This document shows, piece by piece, positions 7,112 through 12,229 of a DNA stretch of 20,258 bases. Position 1 is the stretch's first letter; each line of letters starts with the position of its first letter. A model generated the notes under the pieces. The model was not told where the DNA came from, made no database searches, and was given only the letters and a program-made list of their open reading frames with translations. Made by a program: the position numbers and the translations under genes. This DNA is from a virus: the IMG/VR virus record IMGVR_UViG_3300022744_000114, positions 1 to 20,258 of that record. The stretch is one strand, 5' to 3'.

Positions 7112-7131
7112 AGTAATGGGACCGGCGGGAG

Positions 7132-7317
7132 TCACTTGAAGTTCGCGTAGTCGGCGACCGCCGCCGCTACGTTGAGGGCCAGCCGAAGCCGCTCTCCAGT
7201 CATCGAGTCCATCGCATCGGAGGCGAGTTTTTTCGCGGCCTCCATGAGCGTGAGGTCTGAGTCGCCGATGGTCACTGTTAAATGTCCATTGCCGATTGCT
7301 TTCACGATCTGTTCCAT
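7132..7317 (-). CDS. Hypothetical protein (61 aa)
   Basis: Small soluble protein: an N-terminal amphipathic/beta part (MEQIVKAIGNGHLTVTIGDSDLTLMEAAKKL), then one long Ala-rich helix (RLRLALNVAAAVADYANF). No family was recognised. The ATG at 7317 lacks the strong AGGAG seen at most genes here. Only AAAGTGAG precedes it, in a leader almost identical to the one in front of the gene at 11921-12127. That shared leader supports both the start choice and the reality of this gene. Confidence 0.75.
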   Translation of the reverse strand: MEQIVKAIGNGHLTVTIGDSDLTLMEAAKKLASDAMDSMTGERLRLALNVAAAVADYANFK

Positions 7318-7350
7318 GCTTCACTCACTTTCTGCGGCTGGGCCGCGTTG
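7318..7350 (-). promoter_or_regulatory. Duplicated hairpin leader, copy 1
   Basis: In minus-strand sense, CAACGCGG is followed by a variable loop, then CCGCAGAAAGTGAGTGAAGCATG. Here the stem is GCGGC/GCCGC (7346-7342 with 7338-7334) with loop CCA. Copy 2 at 12128-12159 is identical apart from a one-base deletion and a five-base change confined to the loop region. Retention of the stem with loop change suggests a structured element controlling initiation. Confidence 0.55.
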
Positions 7351-7354
7351 AAAT

Positions 7355-7388
7355 GCCCCGCCGCCACTCACGCGGCGTTCAACGGGGC
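7355..7388. repeat. Nested inverted repeat in a 117-bp gap
   Basis: The inner arms CGCCGC (7359-7364) and GCGGCG (7372-7377) enclose a seven-base loop. The outer arms GCCCC (7355-7359) and GGGGC (7384-7388) lie around them. No T-tract follows on either strand, so an intrinsic terminator is unlikely. It shares the gap 7318-7434 with leader copy 1. The rest of that gap shows nothing recognisable. Confidence 0.4.
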
Positions 7389-7434
7389 GGGTGGTCCCGC
7401 GTAGTCCCCAAGAAACGCGCGGTACCGTCAGTCA

Positions 7435-7743
7435 TCAAGAAACGATCGCTGCGTTCTTCCCAAACCACGCCCGCTTCGCACCGTCTTTCAGATGCACCAC
7501 GTCCGAGTATGGGTCGCTGTCCTCGCTGATGCCCTTCTCGAAACGGTCGTACAAAGACCCCTTGTTCAGCACGTCGCATCGCCAAACACCATCTTCGGCG
7601 TACCACCACGCGAGGACTGTACCGTCGTTGAACGCGATCAATGCCTTCTCTTCGTGAGACGATCCGTAAAACCCCACCTCTCCGCGCACGTCGCCCTCAA
7701 ATTCGATCAGGTCATCGCTCGCACCGTAAATCTTTGTCGCCAT
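7435..7743 (-). CDS. Conserved phage hypothetical protein, KIYGASDD family (102 aa)
   Basis: Starts at ATG 7743 after AAGGAG. The N-terminus KIYGASDDLIEFEGDVRGE is one I recognise as a recurrent small phage/bacterial family. Its members have a beta-rich fold, typically including a Phe-Asn-Asp-Gly-Thr segment (FNDGTVLAWWY here, residues 39-49) and a C-terminal acidic DSDPYSDVV segment. No biochemical function is established to my knowledge. The protein is complete, with no truncation. It lies downstream of a 52-aa gene with a 14-bp gap. Confidence 0.82.
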   Translation of the reverse strand: MATKIYGASDDLIEFEGDVRGEVGFYGSSHEEKALIAFNDGTVLAWWYAEDGVWRCDVLNKGSLYDRFEKGISEDSDPYSDVVHLKDGAKRAWFGKNAAIVS

Positions 7744-7757
7744 GCCATTCTCCTTTG

Positions 7758-7916
7758 TCAGTCGTCCACGCCCGCAACGCGGCAGGCTTCGAGTGCCCTG
7801 AATGCTCGCTCCTTCTTCGCCTGGTGGTACTTGCGGCTCTCGTCGCTGTCGAGCAGTGCCAGCGTCGCCGCCATCAGTTCCTTCACCGCCTCGCGCTTCC
7901 GGTCGTCTGGGGTCAT
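7758..7916 (-). CDS. Small helical protein (52 aa)
   Basis: The ATG at 7916 follows GAGGAG at eight bases. The product starts TPDDRKREAVKELMAATLAL and continues as a charged two-helix protein (SDESRKYHQAKKERAFRALEACR), ending VAGVDD. It is tightly packed between confident genes (10 bp to the upstream gene, 14 bp to the downstream), and its composition matches its neighbours. No family was recognised. A small helical protein of this kind may bind a partner or DNA, but nothing in the sequence shows it. Confidence 0.72.
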   Translation of the reverse strand: MTPDDRKREAVKELMAATLALLDSDESRKYHQAKKERAFRALEACRVAGVDD

Positions 7917-7926
7917 TGGTTGCTCC

Positions 7927-8304
7927 TCATTCGCTGTGGCTCATCGGGTCTGCCGGGTGAGACTGGCACCACGGGCAATCGCAATCGGGATCATCGTGCC
8001 AAACAATGCTCGCTGACTCGCTCTGGCCGTCGATGTCCTCGCCTGTGCAGTGGACCGATCCCGGATGTCCGCACTCGGAACACCTCGCCGCGTCGCCGTC
8101 GAACGCCTGTCCATCCGATTGGCATGATGTGAACACGTCGGCCACGTCATTACCGCACGTCGGGCAATCGGCGTACTCCCACTTGATCCACCGCTTGTTT
8201 TTCGCCCCAGCCTCCAATGTCAGTTTGGCATTGTGGCACTGGGCGCACAAACGATCGTCGTCCTCTTCGTGACACACACCGCATCCCGGACAGTGATTAC
8301 CCAT
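7927..8304 (-). CDS. Multi-CxxC zinc-binding protein (125 aa)
   Basis: The ATG at 8304 follows AAGGAG. Five cysteine pairs or knuckles are visible: CPGCGVC (residues 5-11), CAQCH (20-24), CPTCG (45-49), CSECGH (73-78) and a final CDCPWCQ (about 110-116). Paired, these would make two zinc ribbons plus a further metal site. Acidic residues dominate between the knuckles. Such treble-clef or ribbon proteins are common in phage early regions, as nucleic-acid or RNA-polymerase binding factors, or with no known role. The exact role cannot be read from this sequence. Confidence 0.8.
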   Translation of the reverse strand: MGNHCPGCGVCHEEDDDRLCAQCHNAKLTLEAGAKNKRWIKWEYADCPTCGNDVADVFTSCQSDGQAFDGDAARCSECGHPGSVHCTGEDIDGQSESASIVWHDDPDCDCPWCQSHPADPMSHSE

Positions 8305-8315
8305 ACCGATCTCCT

Positions 8316-8432
8316 TCACTTGAACCACCCGCACACGCCCCACGCCAGCGTCAGCCCGCACAGCAGGCCGAGGACGAAGCCCCACGCGGCGGGCACCATC
8401 GGACGCAGGTAGTCGATGAGGGTCGTTCTCAT
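8316..8432 (-). CDS. Single-span membrane peptide (38 aa)
   Basis: The ATG at 8432 overlaps the stop of the RusA-like gene as ATGA, with GGAG about eight bases upstream. After nine residues comes a hydrophobic run (residues 12-37, MVPAAWGFVLGLLCGLTLAW and onward) with Gly/Leu spacing typical of a transmembrane helix, followed only by CGWFK. The charge pattern (Arg at 2 and 10) suggests the N-terminus stays in the cytoplasm. A small holin-like or membrane-anchoring role is possible, but no lysis gene lies nearby, so function is left open. Confidence 0.68.
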   Translation of the reverse strand: MRTTLIDYLRPMVPAAWGFVLGLLCGLTLAWGVCGWFK

Positions 8433-8869
8433 GGCTTTATCTCCGTGACCGCTATCCTCGCGCCGGGCGTGTCCCCGTACTCTTTGCGGATCAAGTGTTC
8501 TGCGACCTGCGAATCGTCTGCCCACACAATCCCGGTCATCGCGTCCTCGGTGGACCGCATGAGTTTCAGCGCGTCAGGACGTTTCGTGTGGTGCTTGTCG
8601 GCGTTGGGCCTGAGCGTTCCATCCTTGCGGTAATGGCCTTTCGGACGCGGCATCACGAACGTGGTGATGACCGAGAGCGGTTCCCTGCTCGGAGCCTTGC
8701 CATCCATCGCCTTGTGTGCGTACTCACCGACCATCGACCGCCACGGCTTGTTGTTCTTGGCCGCGTCGATGAGGATGCCATTGCCGACGTGCCGCTTTGA
8801 GCCGCCTGGTGCTGGGATGCCTGGTACGAAGAATGCGATCACGTCTTTTCCTTTCGCTACGTCAGCCAT
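8429..8869 (-). CDS. RusA-like Holliday junction resolvase (146 aa)
   Basis: RusA-family endonucleases cleave Holliday junctions and other branched DNA during phage recombination and packaging. Visible family signs are the N-terminal strand FFVPGIPAPGGSKRH (residues 13-27), the basic loop with HHTKRPDALKLMRSTEDAM (93-111) and WADDSQV (116-122), followed by a terminal strand. The usual acidic set is P-D-x-D-(N/K) plus the downstream Asp residues. Here D99, D109, D118 and D119 are present, but the position of the second Asp of D-x-D is Leu101. This may be a subfamily variant or a weakened site. The chosen ATG 8869 has only a weak AGG upstream. A TTG at 8911 would add 14 residues of poor character. 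Confidence 0.85.
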   Translation of the reverse strand: MADVAKGKDVIAFFVPGIPAPGGSKRHVGNGILIDAAKNNKPWRSMVGEYAHKAMDGKAPSREPLSVITTFVMPRPKGHYRKDGTLRPNADKHHTKRPDALKLMRSTEDAMTGIVWADDSQVAEHLIRKEYGDTPGARIAVTEIKP

Positions 8870-8918
8870 GAGCCTACAAGCGGGTCCGGTATCGTCAACC
8901 TCGGCACCCAAATAACGA

Positions 8919-8941
8919 CACCGATTAGGGTTGTTTACCTA
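8919..8941 (-). promoter_or_regulatory. Repeated upstream motif, copy 1
   Basis: On the minus strand this reads TAGGTAAA-NNN-CCCTA-A-TCGGTG. Copy 2 is at 19510-19532 (19 of 23 bases identical). Both copies begin at the 3' end of an upstream gene and lie 50 to 56 bases before the start codon of a gene without a clear Shine-Dalgarno site. An operator or promoter element is an inference. No convincing sigma70 hexamer pair was found. Confidence 0.45.
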
Positions 8942-9122
8942 GATTGTCGGCTGCAATCTCCCGGTCGCACTGGTCGCAGAGCAACCGCACGCGGTACCGC
9001 TCGATCGACTTGCCGCAACGGTCGCACTTGGCGCGGCGGGGCCAATACTCGCCCGCCTTCGGGCCACGCTCGCCGCCGATACTGGCGAGCCACGCGGCTG
9101 ATTCGGTGTGGAGGTCGATCAT
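8925..9122 (-). CDS. Zinc-ribbon protein (65 aa)
   Basis: The ATG at 9122 overlaps the upstream stop as ATGA and follows GGGAGG. The N-terminal part is helical (DLHTESAAWLASIGG). Residues 36-56 hold two knuckles, CDRCGK and CDQCDR, separated by about 13 residues (SIERYRVRLL between them), a standard zinc ribbon. The C-terminus ends inside the repeated motif at 8919-8941. Proteins of this form often bind nucleic acid or are regulatory in phages, but no specific family was recognised. Confidence 0.75.
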   Translation of the reverse strand: MIDLHTESAAWLASIGGERGPKAGEYWPRRAKCDRCGKSIERYRVRLLCDQCDREIAADNLGKQP

Positions 9123-9748
9123 GCGGCACCTCCCGGCTTCTCGCACCGCTCGAAGGTGTAGACCCACACGTACGGGTTGCTGGCCCACGAGTCATCGCCG
9201 TTGATGGAGTTCCACAGCCGCATGTATTCGTGCTGATGGGGCCGTAGTTCTCGCCGGGTTGATGGATCGAAGTAACTGAAAGAAGCACGGTTCTCGCACC
9301 CCTCCGCGATCGCGTCCGCCTCGCTGATCTCCTGCACCCGATCCACCCGCACGTCCTTCACGCGGAGCCAGATGCGGCAGGCCGCGTAGGGCATGTGGAT
9401 CGATGGCTTCCAGCCATTGAAGTCCGCTTCGTTGCACTCGCCGTCTGCCGCGTAGTAGTACCATGTTTCTCGTGCATTCCGTTCGTTTATGTGCGGCAAT
9501 CCACACCACGTCTCCCGCACCCACAGCACGTCGCCAGGCTGGATGCGAGGAAGCCACTTGCCACCCAAGCACCGCTCGCCGCCACCGGACTGATAATCGA
9601 ACCAGTATCCCTCGCCATCACGCACGACCTGATTGGCGTCGGCGTGAGGCTGCGGCTTCATAATCCGCCGTGTCTGCGTCTTGCGCCCGTCGAGGATCGC
9701 CTGCACCATCGGAGTCGAGAACAGCATCGGAACCAGTTTCGTTTTCAA
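9119..9748 (-). CDS. ASCH-domain protein (209 aa)
   Basis: ASCH domains are PUA-like folds linked to RNA binding and, in YqfB, to hydrolysis of N4-acetylcytidine. Phages often encode one. The signature G-x-K-x-x-T-x-R is present as GRKTQTRR (residues 21-28), after LFSTPMVQAIL. Other family features are PGDVLWVRETW (about 71-81), a RIWLRVKDVRVDRVQEISEADAIAEG block (about 126-151) and the C-terminal WNSINGDDSWASNPYVWVYTFER. The TTG start at 9748 has GGAGG seven bases upstream and overlaps the previous stop as TTGA, so it is preferred over internal ATGs. The substrate is unknown. Confidence 0.85.
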   Translation of the reverse strand: MKTKLVPMLFSTPMVQAILDGRKTQTRRIMKPQPHADANQVVRDGEGYWFDYQSGGGERCLGGKWLPRIQPGDVLWVRETWCGLPHINERNARETWYYYAADGECNEADFNGWKPSIHMPYAACRIWLRVKDVRVDRVQEISEADAIAEGCENRASFSYFDPSTRRELRPHQHEYMRLWNSINGDDSWASNPYVWVYTFERCEKPGGAA

Positions 9749-9972
9749 TCCGCACCTCCAGCCCCCGGCCTGTGCGGCATCGCGTCGTCTTCAAGGTCCA
9801 CCGCCTCTTCCGGCTCGTTCGCACGCTCCCACTGATTCCATTGCGAGATTGGCACCCGCTCAGACAGGATCGCACCGGCGACTCGGAACTCGACCTTCAG
9901 CGATCGGGCATTTTGATCCCAGACCGTGCCCATCGGTACCAGCGTCCGCCCTTCGTGCTTGATCGTTTTCAT
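9745..9972 (-). CDS. Hypothetical protein (75 aa)
   Basis: The ATG at 9972 follows AAAGGAG and overlaps the upstream stop as ATGA. The first half is beta-rich (MKTIKHEGRTLVPMGTVWDQNARSLKVEFRVAG), and the second half carries WNQWERANEPEEAVDLEDD, an acidic tail ending in Pro/Gly. No family was recognised. It lies between the winged-helix-like gene and the ASCH gene in a run of coupled genes. Confidence 0.75.
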   Translation of the reverse strand: MKTIKHEGRTLVPMGTVWDQNARSLKVEFRVAGAILSERVPISQWNQWERANEPEEAVDLEDDAMPHRPGAGGAD

Positions 9973-10367
9973 CCTTGCTCCTTTGCCTTCCAAACCCGCC
10001 TCGGGTTCGCGTGACTCTTCGGCTGCCTGCCAGTGCGGAACACATCGGTAGGCACAATCAGACCGGACTTCTTCGCCGCCGTCATCGCGGCACCCATCGC
10101 ACGGCCCTCGGCTGGAGGGTCAATGCTCAGCATCGCCAATGCGTCCTGCACGTCGTCAACCGTGAAGCCGTCCGGGTTCTTGCTCGCCGCGTGCTGGATC
10201 GCACGACGGGCAGCGGCCCACCACTCGTCAGATACTCGCGAGGTCGATCGCTCGATCCCGTCGTCACGCGCGGCGGAGGCAACGGCGGATGCGATTTGCT
10301 TGAACGTCGGGTTGCGGGCCTGGTTGGTGAATAGCGGGGAGTCGGGGTATGGGTGGCGTTCAATCAC
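9969..10367 (-). CDS. Phage protein with winged-helix-like C-terminus (132 aa)
   Basis: The GTG at 10367 is preceded by GGAGG and overlaps the previous stop as GTGA. The long upstream extension of the frame is rejected. The N-terminus is a disordered basic segment (ERHPYPDSPLFTNQARNP). Residues 40-58 are helical (WWAAARRAIQHAASKN). The C-terminal half, from GFTVDDVQDALAML to RGL-like SGLIVPTDVFRTGRQPKSH and ending VWK, matches a recurrent phage pattern with a winged-helix appearance, often near replication genes. A DNA-binding role in replication is plausible but inferred. Confidence 0.75.
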   Translation of the reverse strand: MIERHPYPDSPLFTNQARNPTFKQIASAVASAARDDGIERSTSRVSDEWWAAARRAIQHAASKNPDGFTVDDVQDALAMLSIDPPAEGRAMGAAMTAAKKSGLIVPTDVFRTGRQPKSHANPRRVWKAKEQG

Positions 10368-10900
10368 ACTGCACCTCCTGCCATCTCGCGGTTCGCGAAT
10401 GAGAGCGCGTACCGGAACATCCGGCTCGTTCTCGCGTCCGCAAGTTGAAGCGGGCCAGCATCGCGGCCCCGCGCCGCGTTCGACACGAACGCCGTGTACG
10501 CGAGCGGGTGATGCCGCTTCGTCCACTCAACCATCGCATCCACGTCCGATTGGTCCAGCGTCTCGACCCACGCGAGCAACCGCCGATCGTCCTCGGCAAT
10601 CTCCGCTTCGTGGTCCGCACGCTCAGCGGCGATCCTCGCCCGCTCTTCGGCCCGCTTGCTGTACTGGTCGGTCGGTGTATTCGCGTACGCCACGGCCTTC
10701 ATCCGTTCGATTATGTGGGCTGGGGTGATGTATCCCTTGTGCGTGCATACAACCTCGCTCAGTGCCGCCCTCGCCTGATATGCGTTCATGTTCAGACGCT
10801 CCAGCGTCGGGCGCATCGCCAGCCGTTGGGGTTCCTTGATCTGGCTGGGCCAAAGACTCTCGATGTATGCGAACACGTCTGATATGTCGCCAAGCGTCAT
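10364..10900 (-). CDS. Putative replicative helicase loader (G39P-like N-terminus), 178 aa
   Basis: The ATG at 10900 overlaps the stop of the replication protein as ATGA. The first 65 residues form a compact helical pattern (ISDVFAYIESLWPSQ ... AYQARAALSEVVCTHKGYITPAHIIERM) that resembles the N-terminal domain of helicase-loader/inhibitor proteins of the SPP1 G39P type. Residues 75-110 are a charged coiled coil, and the C-terminal part is helical (VDAMVEWTKRHHPLAYTAF). The pairing of a DUF1376-like replication protein immediately upstream with a loader-like protein is a common phage arrangement. No helicase of the DnaB type is seen in this window, so the partner may be host-encoded. Identification is moderate. 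Confidence 0.6.
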   Translation of the reverse strand: MTLGDISDVFAYIESLWPSQIKEPQRLAMRPTLERLNMNAYQARAALSEVVCTHKGYITPAHIIERMKAVAYANTPTDQYSKRAEERARIAAERADHEAEIAEDDRRLLAWVETLDQSDVDAMVEWTKRHHPLAYTAFVSNAARGRDAGPLQLADARTSRMFRYALSFANREMAGGAV

Positions 10901-11763
10901 ACGGACCCATTCCTTTCTGCGTCGTGTTTCAGCATTTCGGCCATGATTCGCTCACGGCGTTCCTCGTGCGTTTCTCCCGGTGGTTTGGCGAATCCCGTGC
11001 GGTTGGATGGCTTGCTTCCGCCCTGGTCCTGCGCCCTTGTGAGCCAGCCCGTGAGGTATTTGCGGTAGTTGGATTTCCTACCGCCCGCGTTGGCCTTGCA
11101 CCACTCGGCGGCCTTACGGATTTCTCCGTCGAGGTCTACGGCCGGGAACGTGTCGGCCCACTTGGCTCGGTCGTAGTCGGTGATACCGACAAACTCGCGA
11201 GCGTTGGGGTCGAAACGAATCCCCCATCGTGGTAAACCCCAAAGCCCGTCAGGTGGACCTGCGGCCGGGTTCGCTGGCTTTGCAGCGGACACGGCAGGAT
11301 GCGCAGCATCCGTGTTTTGGGTTTTTGGTTTTGGATCGAGAACGTGAGCGTGAACGGGAACGGGAACGGGAACGGGAGGGTCGAGTGATGGTCGAGCAGT
11401 GCTTGAGCGTTGCTTGAGCAGTGCTTGAGCAGTGCTACCTCCCTTTGAGGCTGATGCACGTTTCTGAGCCAGATAGGCCGCCGATTCCTCATAACGCACG
11501 ATCAGCCACGTTTGCAGCCGCCCCCCCACCTCACGTCCGAGCAGCGGGATTATCCGCCCGCGCATAGCCCCCCATTCGGTGCTGCCAGTGTTCGCCAAGA
11601 GGGCGAGCATGGAATCATCGATGGGAAGCGTGCAAGGCGGAGTCTCGCTCCACGACATGACCGAGAGGGCGAACCAGCAGCCGAGTTCTGTGCGGTTGAG
11701 GATCGACATGGGCTTTGCCCAATCCTCTGGAAAGAACGTGATGCCAAGGGGGCGCTTGCTCAT
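10897..11763 (-). CDS. Phage replication protein, DUF1376-like N-terminus (288 aa)
   Basis: Residues 1-100 (ITFFPEDWAKPMSILNRTELGCWFALSVMSW, then LPIDDSMLALLANTG) follow the pattern of DUF1376/YdaU-like phage replication proteins, which bind origin DNA or act in helicase recruitment. A low-complexity linker (about 105-175) includes an Ala-Gln-Leu repeat and a (Pro-Val)n run. The DNA under it contains tandem repeats that may be an origin. The C-terminal part (KWADTFPAVDLDGEIRKAAEWCKANAGGRKSNYRKYLTGWLTRAQD) matches the usual C-terminal domain of such proteins. The ATG at 11763 lacks a strong ribosome-binding site and sits downstream of a structured 157-bp leader. A run of seven G in the coding strand (11521-11527) is a possible slippage point. 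Confidence 0.78.
   Translation of the reverse strand: MSKRPLGITFFPEDWAKPMSILNRTELGCWFALSVMSWSETPPCTLPIDDSMLALLANTGSTEWGAMRGRIIPLLGREVGGRLQTWLIVRYEESAAYLAQKRASASKGGSTAQALLKQRSSTARPSLDPPVPVPVPVHAHVLDPKPKTQNTDAAHPAVSAAKPANPAAGPPDGLWGLPRWGIRFDPNAREFVGITDYDRAKWADTFPAVDLDGEIRKAAEWCKANAGGRKSNYRKYLTGWLTRAQDQGGSKPSNRTGFAKPPGETHEERRERIMAEMLKHDAERNGSV
11352..11375. repeat. Four tandem GAACGG hexamers
   Basis: Four perfect copies in a row. They encode the Pro-Val repeat of the replication protein linker on the minus strand. The unit is two codons long, so here a protein-level explanation is sufficient. Confidence 0.85.
11391..11433. repeat. Four tandem 11-bp iterons
   Basis: The units are 11391-11400 (diverged, one base short), 11401-11411, 11412-11422 and 11423-11433. 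The last two are identical (GCTTGAGCAGT), and the second differs only at positions 8-10. A further GCT continues at 11434. Confidence 0.8.
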
Positions 11764-11920
11764 CCGCGAACACCCCGACAAACACGAACAACCCCGCGCC
11801 GAACGATTGCCGTCCGATGCAGTGAAGCATTGGAATCGCCGGGCGCGGGGCTGGATGTGTTGGTATGGAGATTCATCGGACGGCACAAAACGATAGCCGC
11901 AAAACGCGGCGAGTCAATGG
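11764..11920 (-). promoter_or_regulatory. Structured leader with two competing stems upstream of the replication gene
   Basis: This gap has no convincing gene. Stem I joins CCCCGCGCC (11792-11800) to GGCGCGGGG (11842-11850), with inner pairs CGATT/AATCG and ATGC/GCAT. Stem II joins 11808-11819 to 11874-11885, twelve perfect base pairs. The left arm of stem II lies inside stem I, so the two exclude each other on one RNA. This is the geometry of an attenuator or switch. What would drive it is unknown. Confidence 0.5.
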
Positions 11921-12127
11921 TCAAACAGTCAGTGTCTGGATCGCCACGAGCGAACGAACCTTCACGGCGCGTCTATACCGGCGGCGTTCACGATCAGCCA
12001 CGGCGCACGCTTCGGCAAACGTGCCCGCCACGAACGTGTCGGAATCAAAGACTGGTCCGCCAGCCTCGCCTCGGCCACGTTCAACATATTCGACTTTCCA
12101 GACATTCTTGATTGGTGCCTTCGCCAT
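11921..12127 (-). CDS. Hypothetical protein (68 aa)
   Basis: Small basic protein beginning MAKAPIKNVWKVEYVERGRG, with beta character and then an Ala/Arg-rich helix (FAEACAVADRERRRYRRAVKV). This is the layout of small phage proteins with one beta sheet and one basic helix. No family was recognised. The ATG at 12127 is preceded not by AGGAG but by the AAAGTGAGTGA leader shared with the gene at 7132-7317. A GTG six bases upstream is in frame but lies inside the conserved leader, so it is not chosen. Confidence 0.72.
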   Translation of the reverse strand: MAKAPIKNVWKVEYVERGRGEAGGPVFDSDTFVAGTFAEACAVADRERRRYRRAVKVRSLVAIQTLTV

Positions 12128-12159
12128 GCTCACTCACTTTCTGCGGACGAACCGCGTTG
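12128..12159 (-). promoter_or_regulatory. Duplicated hairpin leader, copy 2
   Basis: In minus-strand sense, CAACGCGG-TTCGT-CCGCAGAAAGTGAGTGA precedes the start codon. The stem is GCGG/CCGC with loop TTCGT. Copy 1 at 7318-7350 keeps stem and flanks but has a different loop. The rest of the gap (to 12229) holds one more inverted repeat, AGGGGC at 12195-12200 with GCCCCT at 12214-12219, and nothing else I can name. Confidence 0.55.
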
Positions 12160-12229
12160 GTTTCAGGGTGCCGGTCATTGACGTACCCGGCATGAGGGGC
12201 GCGGACCATCTCGGCCCCTACGCCCACGC

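Larger units (their letters stand above)
11311..11437. other. Candidate phage replication origin inside the replication gene
   Basis: Three clusters lie together. There are four tandem 11-bp units of GCTTGAGCAGT type (11391-11433, first one diverged). There are four tandem GAACGG hexamers (11352-11375). There is a T-rich tract (about 11311-11334, TTTTGGGTTTTTGGTTTTGG) in otherwise GC-rich DNA. Iterons beside an AT-richer tract within an initiator gene is the lambda O arrangement. The unit length of 11 is not a multiple of three, so the DNA repeat is not simply a repeated peptide. Origin function is inferred. Confidence 0.45.

Noticed and set aside
7355-7388. Intrinsic terminator
   Set aside because: The nested GC-rich inverted repeat is not followed by a T-tract on either strand.
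8870-8924. Sigma70 promoter with TTGACG before the RusA-like gene
   Set aside because: The spacing would put the -10 box on the start codon and no TATAAT-like hexamer is present.
9969-10526. 185-aa version of the winged-helix-like gene
   Set aside because: The added N-terminus overlaps the helicase-loader gene in another frame. GTG 10367 with GGAGG fits the local overlap pattern.
11391-11433. CRISPR array
   Set aside because: The repeats are 11 bp and directly tandem, without spacers.
11549-11558. DnaA box (TTATCCGCC)
   Set aside because: It is a single near-match with two mismatches to the consensus, lies inside coding sequence, and has no cluster.
11615-11830. 71-aa frame in the leader of the replication gene
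   Set aside because: It is out of frame with the replication gene, lacks a ribosome-binding site and runs through the stem arms and into the known gene.
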